Origin: Saccoglossus kowalevskii
Lineage: Eukaryota > Hemichordata > Enteropneusta > Harrimaniidae
Direction of reading: 5' to 3'
DNA: 13,992 nucleotides
Assembly (NCBI RefSeq): GCF_000003605.2
Contig: NW_003140819.1
Coordinates: 3,604-17,595 of the forward strand
Shown: piece after piece, positions 8,324 through 13,992 of the stretch
Position numbering within the stretch: the stretch's first letter is position 1
Layout: each line of letters starts with the position of its first letter
The notes under the pieces: generated by a model
What the model was told of the DNA's origin: nothing
What the model saw: the letters and a program-made list of their open reading frames with translations, nothing else
The model's database searches: none
Position numbers and translations under genes: made by a program

Positions 8324-8697
8324 GAACTCTGTGTGGGAGATTAACGTACTCTATTCATTAAACGTTTCAAAGTCAATCGTCGGTCAGCACGTATTTTACG
8401 GGTATAATAAATCGTTTCAGTGATTTCTTTACTAAATAATGATTCATGAAACTATTATTCTGTTATTATAGAAACTGATAACTATTATTTTAGGAACTGA
8501 TAATTAATATTGTACCAAACTATTTCCCAAAATTCAGACTTTTGAATTTGTATTTGAATTTAAAATGCGTGTCACAATTTTTTGTGTAGTCTTGGGCCAA
8601 AAACACATCTGGCCATAGTAGTTTTCTCTCTAAGAATCATAGAGGGAGCTATAACATCATATTTATTACATTTTCTTTTTTTTTTAATTATCTGTAG
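8324..8697. other. AT-rich sequence up to a splice acceptor
   Basis: This leads into a pyrimidine tract (TTTTCTTTTTTTTTT, from about 8671) and the acceptor TCTGTAG ending at 8697. An in-frame TAG overlaps the acceptor, so the next exon cannot be extended leftward and must be joined to an upstream exon. Confidence 0.6.
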
Positions 8698-8893
8698 TGT
8701 TTGTCTCCTGGTCAGCTGTTCCATATATATGGTTTCCACCCCTGGGAAAGGCTTGATGCATCCCAGTTTTTAAAGATTTGCCCCATATTGGTGCAGCAGC
8801 TAGACAGCCACATGTGCCATCAAGAAGACCATACTCATGGGGAGGAATCTGTTCAAATTGAACAGCATGGTGGATTCGCTGCTCCATTAATTG
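8698..8893 (+). CDS. ZIP (SLC39, LIV-1 type) metal transporter, extracellular-domain exon
   Basis: This internal exon encodes 65 residues plus one base of the next codon. It is the membrane-proximal part of the N-terminal extracellular domain of a ZIP transporter, which imports zinc (in some members also iron, manganese or cadmium) into the cytosol. It opens with CLSPGQLFHIYGF (residues 1-13). ICPILVQQLDSHMC then gives the C-P-x9-C pattern of the LIV-1 subfamily (Cys28-Pro29, Cys40), as in the ZIP14 and ZIP8 ectodomains. A short His/Glu-rich linker (residues 41-57) precedes the membrane. The acceptor TCTGTAG lies just before it and the donor G|GTAATG follows. Phase is 0 in, 1 out. The start codon and signal peptide are further upstream and were not recognised. 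Confidence 0.88.
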
Positions 8894-9067
8894 GTAATGC
8901 CTCCTGCAAATATTTTTAAATGTTATTTAGTATGAATGTCTGTGTTAGCTTACTAAGATTTTAATTTGTCTGAAAATAGAGGTAATCCAGTTTGACACTG
9001 AAAAAGTTTGTTTACTGGGTCATTGAAAAGTGCTCAAGATGACCAAACTTTATCACATAGCTAACAA
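8894..9067 (+). other. Start of ZIP intron, before the CCAAT array
   Basis: The donor is GGTAATG. The following unique sequence shows no coding potential and grades into the first CCAAT repeat unit at about 9055. Confidence 0.6.
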
Positions 9068-9733
9068 GCCAATCAGGAAACAGGTTGTGTAGATACCTGT
9101 AGAAGTGATTTGAAAGACAGTATTTGATTGGCTACCGAATCATGTAACATAGCTGACAAGCCAATCAGGAAACACATTGTGTAGATGGAATTGATCTGAA
9201 AGACAGTATTTGATTGGCAAACAAATCATATAACATAGCTGACAAGCCAATCAGGAAACACATTGTGTAGATACATGTAGAATTGATCAGAAAGACAGTA
9301 TCTGATTGGCTAATAAATCATAGCTGACAAGCCAATCAGGAAACACATTGTGTAGATACCTGTAGAAGTGATTTGAAAGACAGTATCTGATTCGCTAACT
9401 AATCATATAACATAGCTGACAAGCCAATCAAGAAACACATTGTGTAGATACATGTAGAAGTGATTTGAAAGACAGTATCTGATTCGCTAACTAATCATAT
9501 AACATAGCTGACAAGCCAATCAAAAAACACATTGTGTAGATACATGTAGAATTGATCAGAAAGACAGTATCTGATTGGCTAACAAATCATAGCTGACAAG
9601 CCAATCAGGAAACACATTGTGTAGATACGTGTAGAAGTGATTTGAAAGACAGTATCTGATTGGCTAACTAATCATATAACATAGCTAACACGCCAATCAG
9701 GAAACACATTATGTAGGTATGAGTGGCTACCTA
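9068..9733. repeat. 92/85-bp intronic minisatellite with paired CCAAT and ATTGG boxes
   Basis: GCCAATCA starts at 9068, 9160, 9246, 9331, 9423, 9515, 9600 and 9692 (spacings 92, 86, 85, 92, 92, 85, 92). Each full unit begins with GCCAATCAG and, about 60 bases later, carries the inverted GATTGGC (or the mutated GATTCGC in units 4 and 5), so each unit can fold as a hairpin and holds two opposed CCAAT boxes. Units 3 and 6 share a 7-base deletion and the word ATTGATCAG; units 4, 5 and 7 are the longer type. This hints at a 269-base higher-order period. It lies wholly within the intron between the ectodomain exon and the TM1-TM2 exon. Confidence 0.9.
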
Positions 9734-10203
9734 AATTATTCACCTCCCCTTGTTGGTCCAATACAACTTCTGACTTTTGTATTCTAAGTAAATTATTGCA
9801 CCTGGCGAACTCTGTTGACCAATCACATTAGACCACAGTGTCATATACTGTAAAAACGATTGTTCAAGGCATAAATCTTGAAAAATGCTTCTCGCTTGCA
9901 TTTCACAGTTGAGTCATAACAAGAATTTAATACATCAAAAAAACCTGTCAACAAATAAGCTGCTCTCTGATTGGTCTGATTGTTAGGTGTTAGAGTTGGG
10001 TAGCCAATCAGGCACAATCTTGCACGTAGCTTCACATTTACTGGCATTTTGGGCTGCTACGATTTAATTACAAAACTAAGACTATATACGTTGACAAAGA
10101 CGTATATAAATAAGGTTATGAAAAAAAGTACAGAAGGTATGCATTCAGGCAGTACTGAATCTCATCATGAGATTCAATTAACATGAACGATTTTTTTTTT
10201 CAG
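9734..10203 (+). other. Remainder of the ZIP intron
   Basis: More CCAAT/ATTGG words follow the array (about 9757, 9819, 9969 and 10003), although the array spacing is lost. A 68-codon minus-strand frame at 9841-10047 shows nothing recognisable. The intron ends with a 13-base T run and CAG at 10201-10203, a good acceptor. Confidence 0.5.
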
Positions 10204-10379
10204 TATGGGGTTACGGTTTTCTTTCAATCACCGTTATCAGTGCCGTTTCATTGATGGGTATTATGACGGTTCCCTTGACGAGACGATATCCCAAGCTGTA
10301 TAAACGTGTTCTGTCATACCTAGTAGCGTTGGCTGTCGGTTCTCTTTCGGGCGACGCATTGCTGCATTTAATACCACAT
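10204..10379 (+). CDS. ZIP (SLC39, LIV-1 type) transporter, TM1-TM2 exon
   Basis: The exon completes the split Val codon and adds 58 residues. VWGYGFLSITVISAV begins the first membrane helix, ending at TVPL. The basic turn TRRYPKLYKR is followed by the second helix, which closes with VALAVGSLSGDALLHLIPH. The SGDALLHL(I/L)P block is a strong LIV-1 signature in TM2. WGYGF is typical of ZIP8/ZIP14, whereas SGDALLH is typical of ZIP4/6/10/12, so vertebrate orthology is unclear. As I recall, human SLC39A14 has an exon of the same span present as two mutually exclusive copies (4A/4B). I find no second copy in either neighbouring intron. The donor is CAT|GTAAGT. Phase is 1 in, 0 out. Confidence 0.95.
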
Positions 10380-10519
10380 GTAAGTAACATCCAATTATTT
10401 TCTGGACAAATATGTCAAAAAGTAAAAGTTGGTGATCCATAAAAAGGAAAATTCAATCTCTATATAAAGACACCTGTTTATAATGACCATTTAATAACTT
10501 CTTCTGCTTTAAAAAACTT

Positions 10520-10856
10520 TACTGTAAATGCGTTAAAGCGGGAGGGTCGTCACCTGCGCACGCGTGGGAATTGAGTTCCAAGCGACGCACACACGCTAAA
10601 AACGCAAAAGCTCATCGATAGACGCTTGTTTGTAAACAATGACACGCTATGGCCATCTGACGCATACGCTGGTGACGACCCCCCCCCCCTTCTCGCTTTA
10701 ATTATTTACTGGGTTTTAATTTCGCTATTATTATACAGCTAAATTAAATAACAATACAACTCATTGTTTCCTCGACAAATTCGTGAAATTAAAATACAGT
10801 AAAAAAAAAAAAAACATCAAATTTAAATGTCAGTGAAAATAAATGCTTTCACAGTA
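10520..10856. mobile_element. TACTGTAAA-type MITE split by a nested insertion
   Basis: TACTGTAAATGCG (from 10520), then, after the TTAA-flanked insert, TTAATTATTTACTGGGTTTTAATTTCGC and finally CACAGTA ending at 10856. Joining the two sides at a single TTAA gives a left part that parallels the start of the 2125-2335 MITE (TACTGTAAAATGACTAATTT, then GGTTTAAATTTCG). The element is about 172 bp without the insert. A 14-base A run has expanded near its right end. Confidence 0.6.
10533..10701. mobile_element. TTAA-flanked MITE (169 bp), nested
   Basis: TTAA at 10533-10536 and 10698-10701 bracket inverted termini: AGCGGGAGGGTCGTCACC on the left and GGTGACGACCCCCCCCCCTT with TCTCGCT on the right, where a C run has grown. 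The TTAA duplication suggests piggyBac-type mobilisation. It is much more GC- and CpG-rich than its surroundings and contains TGCGCAC at 10555-10561, a match to the metal-response-element core. It has no coding capacity. Confidence 0.7.
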
Positions 10857-11647
10857 GGAGTATGCGTAGCTGTGTTGGTATACTGTTATTGCAGAGATTG
10901 GGGAATAAATATGTCAGAGATAGGATGGCTGTGTACTTTTTTATTCTGTTATCTTCTGTTTTGCTGATGTGTTTATATTACCAAACTGTGTCTTCTGATG
11001 CAATGGTAGTGTAATTATTATTATTATCACCGTAACGACATAAGTTACAGCGTGCTGTAATTTTGCGTTATTTTACGAGGTATTTATGGAATGATAATGC
11101 ACTACGCCATCGATTTGACCTCCTCTGCGTGTCGGCCGATACTGCCGCTATACTGTCTTTGTGCATACTTTGAGGTACTCATTCTTCTTTTTCTTCTTTT
11201 TCTTATTATTATTATAGTAATGATAAATAGTGGGGCTTTATTTTACAGGTCTGCCATTTTGGATACTACAGTCCTTATTTGGAAGTTACATTTTCTAATA
11301 GATTTTATTTGAATAAATGGCCGCCGAGATTTCATGGAATACAAGAGTTCACTAGACTTGGCTTTGTCTTTCAAATATTGTATTATTCTCTCTCGTCATC
11401 ACGTCCACCAGTCTCCTGACCTATGTAACCATGGTATTTTGCTTGATGGAGATAGAGAATAGAAGACTATTTGTGGAGCAAAAACCAGTCATGTGACTCT
11501 CTCACTCTCAACGAAATCGCCATTTGCAACTAAGTCCCGTTTTTATTTAAATCAAGAAGTTCTCTGTAAATGATTTTTTATACAAGATTTTATTTACTGC
11601 TCTAATCTGACTGTTTTTGTTTTTTTGTTTTTTTTGTTACTCTACAG
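10857..11647 (+). other. ZIP intron between TM1-TM2 and TM3 exons, right part
   Basis: It contains ATT/CTT-rich simple sequence (about 11018-11028 and 11187-11218) and a 73-codon + strand frame (11091-11312) that is mostly low-complexity and shows no ZIP similarity; in particular there is no WGYG-type alternative exon. The intron ends in a T-rich tract and CTACAG at 11647. Confidence 0.5.
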
Positions 11648-11788
11648 TCTTTTGATAGCCATGACGATGGACCATCATCTCACAGTCTTGATCCAGTTTA
11701 TCGAGGATTAATAGTTTTATTTGGAATCTATTTTTTCTTCATGGTTGAGAGGATAATGAATCTCGTAAATGGAAGAAAGAAAAAACGG
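11648..11788 (+). CDS. ZIP (SLC39, LIV-1 type) transporter, TM3 exon
   Basis: This exon is exactly 47 codons, phase 0 at both ends. It continues from the IPH of the previous exon with a short His/Asp/Ser-rich extracellular linker (SFDSHDDGPSSHSLDP, residues 1-16), the third membrane helix (about residues 17-40, containing LIVLFGIYFFFMVERI) and the first basic residues of the cytoplasmic loop (NGRKKKR). FGxxFxFxxER/K at this point is the usual end of TM3 in ZIP8/ZIP14-type proteins. The acceptor TCTACAG and donor CGG|GTGAGT are both strong. The family's variable cytoplasmic loop follows in the next exon. Confidence 0.92.
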
Positions 11789-11828
11789 GTGAGTGGCGCC
11801 CTCGTGTGTCAGTTGAGGTAGATATGAT

Positions 11829-12103
11829 TACTGTAAATTACTTTATTCTCACTTAGAATTTAGTTTCGTTTGAAATATTATTTCAGCGAAAAATTAATTT
11901 TACAGTATTTTACTGTACATTACTGTAAAAGCATTAATTTTTATTGGAACTTGATTCATACTTTGATGATTCTGTGTATATTTCCCATGAAAAATCAGTA
12001 AAAATAAATTCTATTCAAAATACCCAAAATGTCTTTTCAGCGAAAATTAATTCTACAGTATTTTGCAGTACATTACTGTAAAAGCATTAATTTTTAATGG
12101 AAT
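11829..12103. mobile_element. TACTGTAAA-type MITE sequence with 153-bp internal duplication
   Basis: It begins TACTGTAAATTACTTTATTC and contains the usual AGCGAAAA(T)TTAATT...TACAGTA right end twice, at about 11886-11948 and 12039-12103, offset by 153 bases. Each copy is followed by the same CATTACTGTAAAAGCATTAA. The middle (CCATGAAAAATCAGTAAAAA, then TACCCAAAATG) corresponds to the interior of the 6138-6332 element. Two overlapping insertions or a tandem duplication could explain it. Located in the intron after the TM3 exon. Confidence 0.55.
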
Positions 12104-12636
12104 TTTATTTAAATTTTTTTGATGTTTTTATCATATAAACGGGAGTATATTATTATTAAATTAATTTCATTGTGAGAGTTCAATTTCACGATGTCATAGG
12201 TCAAATCAAAGATTTATGAGAATAATGGTATGTAAATTTTGAGAAATATGCGATGAAGAACTTGTGTGAATTGTCGAAGTCACACATGATCACAAAATCA
12301 CGCCACAAGCTTACATTTCTAGAAATGCTAATGTGATTCTTTAAAAACAATTGTTAGTGTTCATCTTGGGCTGTTTTGTTCTTGTAAATAAATTAATATG
12401 CCGTTAATCTCACTCATACATAAGCGTACACTGCATGGTTTATTGCCATTGGTTAAAATACATTTGGGAGGAAGAAGGAATCTGCAGATGTTCCCCCAAA
12501 TGGGGGACTTTTTTGAGCCAGATTTTTTTGAAATGTGGTTTCTCTTGAAACAAAAGATATTGGAGTCTATAATTAAACTCAAAACACAAGTTTATACCAT
12601 TAATTCAAGATCTTACGGTATCTTTTTAATTTTTTT
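12104..12636 (+). other. Middle of the ZIP intron after TM3, no exon seen
   Basis: AT-rich unique sequence. Overlapping frames on both strands at 12361-12673 (73 and 91 codons) mirror each other and have no recognisable domain. A 14-bp perfect palindrome, CATTTCTAGAAATG, occurs at 12314-12327. Confidence 0.45.
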
Positions 12637-13478
12637 TTACCGTACTTCCTCGAGTATGAGCCCAGGGGCCTGAACATGTAAAATCGAGAAAATTAGGGGG
12701 TGGGCTTATACTCGAGGACCACCTCAGAAACGATTATTGTTTGGGGGATTTCAAATTGTAACCATCTTCCCAACCACGAAAAATTATCCAAATTACATTT
12801 TTCATTCACAGCGCTGGTCTCGGAGAAATATTACGTATTTTTGATTTTCGTGCCACTTTTTACAATGATGAAATAAATGTGTTAAAAATACACACATTTT
12901 ATTACAATACGGTTTACATTCCGTCTGAATTTACAATGCAAAAATGGGCAGAGTCTGTGGGAAAACAGTCGAAGGCAAGATCATTATCATTATCTTCTTT
13001 GTGGAATGTTTTTGATCGTATGCAAACTCTCTTCCCGCCATGATGTTTTTCATCATGATTTGACCTGAACAACTCCTTTGACCTAACAGGTCATGTCCTT
13101 CGTTAACCAATCAAAATGCTGTGTCGTACAGACGAAGTTTTCCGATTATTGACGAAGTAATTATTCAACGCAATGCAGAAGTGAATTACCGCGATGTTAA
13201 AATGCGATCTGATTTCGACAACAAAAACGAAGATTTTTCCAAAAACTGTTGATTCACAATTTTCGAAAGGTAAACTGAGGGTGGTAAAACATCGGGCAGG
13301 AACCAAACTACCGTACCAATCACGATTATCATGCAATGAAATATACTTTTTACATGCATATTTTAATAAATGTGTCGACGCCCGGTAAAAACACCCTGGG
13401 CTTATACTCGGGGATGCCCTCAACTTGTTAAATGTCTAAAAACAGTGGGGTGGGCTTATGCTCGGGCAAGTACGGTAA
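12637..13478. mobile_element. ~840-bp non-autonomous TIR transposon
   Basis: The ends are 27-base inverted repeats with four mismatches: TTACCGTACTTCCTCGAGTA... and its counterpart ...GGGCAAGTACGGTAA. The motif GGGCTTATACTCG is repeated near both ends, at about 12702 and 13398 in addition to the terminal copies. The outermost TA on each side is compatible with TA target-site duplication (Tc1/mariner/pogo style), an inference. Interior frames (13103-13423 minus, 106 codons; 13194-13388 plus, 64 codons) overlap on opposite strands and show no transposase motif, so it looks like an internally deleted or MITE-like derivative. It sits in the intron of the ZIP gene. Confidence 0.7.
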
Positions 13479-13601
13479 TATCGGAAAACTGAATCCATAT
13501 TTTATTTTTCTATCTAATAAGCTAATAAACAAAGATAAAAATAAACTCGGCCATTATTGGGTTTCTAAATTGGTGCATGTATAAATTACTTTTTGTTTCA
13601 G

Positions 13602-13737
13602 AAAAATCGCAGGAAATTTAAAGGCAAATTTTGGATATCTTATCAGAGTGAATCAGTTGGTGCTAAACTTAACAAGCATGAGGAAAGGTACAACTCATTG
13701 CAGTACATACAAATGATAACGGTGCACAAAGGTACAG
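13602..13737 (+). CDS. ZIP (SLC39, LIV-1 type) transporter, cytoplasmic-loop exon
   Basis: A good acceptor (TTTTTGTTTCAG, ending at 13601) opens a frame in the phase required by the TM3 exon. It encodes the continuation of the basic TM3-TM4 loop: KNRRKFKGKF, then SVGAKLNKHEERYNSLQY and a further short stretch. The loop is the least conserved region of ZIP proteins, so support comes mainly from phase, splice sites and a basic, helical composition. Three GT donors are possible, after 13687, 13731 and 13737. The last (ACAG|GTACGG) fits consensus best, and the last two give the same phase (1). Helices 4-8 and the metal-site motifs would be encoded beyond the window. Confidence 0.6.
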
Positions 13738-13780
13738 GTACGGAAATTCTTTTTTTCTTTCTTTTTTTTCTTTTTACAGG

Positions 13781-13992
13781 TCTTTATACACAAGTTGCTC
13801 ATACATTATGCCCTGAGACTGTCTAAAAATGGTCACTATAGGCAAGTGGTCTTTATACACAGGTTGCCCATACATTATGCCTTGTGACTGCCTAAAGGTG
13901 GTCACTATAGGCAGGTGAGGTTGTCCATATACACAGGTTAGTCTTACATTATGTCTTGGGACTGCCTAAAAGTGGTCACTATAGGCAGGTGA
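13781..13992. repeat. ~70-bp minisatellite, 3 copies, continuing past the window
   Basis: TCTTTATACACA starts units at 13781 and 13850, and TCCATATACACAGG starts the third at 13924 (spacings 69 and 74). Each unit includes ACATTATG, GACTG(C/T)CTAAA and GGTCACTATAGGCA. Copies differ at several positions, so the array is older than the 73-bp one. It is preceded by a T/C tract and ACAG, which imitates a splice acceptor only 42 bases after the likely donor and is probably not one. It lies in the next ZIP intron. Confidence 0.8.

Noticed and set aside
8562-8615. Short frame from ATG at about 8564 beginning with a hydrophobic stretch, considered as a mini signal-peptide exon
   Set aside because: Only about 17 codons before a stop, and the only in-phase GT (TGT|GTAGTC) is a weak donor that would leave a seven-residue exon and an intron of about 115 bases; coincidence is likelier.
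9068-9733. CRISPR-like array, because of regular repeats
   Set aside because: The whole unit is repeated with no unique spacers, and the context is a eukaryotic intron; it is a minisatellite.
13103-13423. 106-codon minus-strand frame inside the TIR transposon, considered as transposase
   Set aside because: No DNA-binding or DDE-type motif is visible, and an overlapping opposite-strand frame of similar quality exists; probably chance or a decayed remnant.
13738-13780. Pyrimidine tract and ACAG just after the last ZIP exon, considered as an acceptor for another exon
   Set aside because: It would imply a 42-base intron, and the following sequence is the start of a minisatellite rather than a conserved ZIP segment.

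Overview
This window looks like AT-rich, intron-containing animal DNA. The one confident gene is spread over four short exons with consensus splice sites and introns of 1.3-1.8 kb, and the rest is dominated by small inverted-repeat elements (MITEs) and minisatellites. The general style suggests a marine invertebrate, possibly a mollusc or other lophotrochozoan. That placement is inference; no marker gene in the window fixes the taxon.

The gene is on the + strand: a zinc/metal transporter of the ZIP (SLC39) family, LIV-1/LZT subfamily. Exons at 8698-8893, 10204-10379, 11648-11788 and 13602-13737 join in frame (phases 0, 1, 0, then 1 out). They encode the end of the extracellular domain with the C-P-x9-C motif, transmembrane helices 1, 2 and 3, and the start of the basic cytoplasmic loop. 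The first coding exon(s) with start codon and signal peptide, and the exons for helices 4-8 with the metal-site motifs, are not seen here. The upstream exon may lie to the left of the window or be too small to recognise. The downstream exons lie to the right.

Layout. 1-1425: no recognisable gene; a perfect 14-bp hairpin, a GC-box/ETS-like cluster and a consensus RFX X-box. 1426-2750: two TTAA-flanked MITE copies around one TACTGTAAA-type MITE. 3391-4035: six copies of a 73-bp minisatellite abutting a TACTGTAAA MITE. 4081-4540: a possible tRNA-like B box and a perfect inverted-repeat nuclear-receptor-type site. 4838-5337: eight copies of a 62-bp repeat, each carrying a match to the ZNF143/STAF binding consensus. 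5393-7905: several TACTGTAAA MITE copies, one involved in a 187-bp duplication. 8270-8330: a single ZNF143-like site followed by a TATA-like box, about 400 bp before the first recognised ZIP exon. Within the ZIP introns: an eight-copy 92/85-bp array with paired CCAAT/ATTGG boxes (9068-9733); a TTAA MITE nested inside a TACTGTAAA MITE (10520-10856); a duplicated MITE segment (11829-12103); and an ~840-bp TIR element (12637-13478). The window ends inside another minisatellite (13781-13992).

None of the other open frames of 60-160 codons looks like a gene. The longest are open only because they run through tandem repeats. The main points of interest are the ZNF143-motif satellite, the CCAAT-pair array inside a zinc-transporter intron, the nested MITE, the in-phase tandem splice donors, and the mixed ZIP-subfamily signatures.
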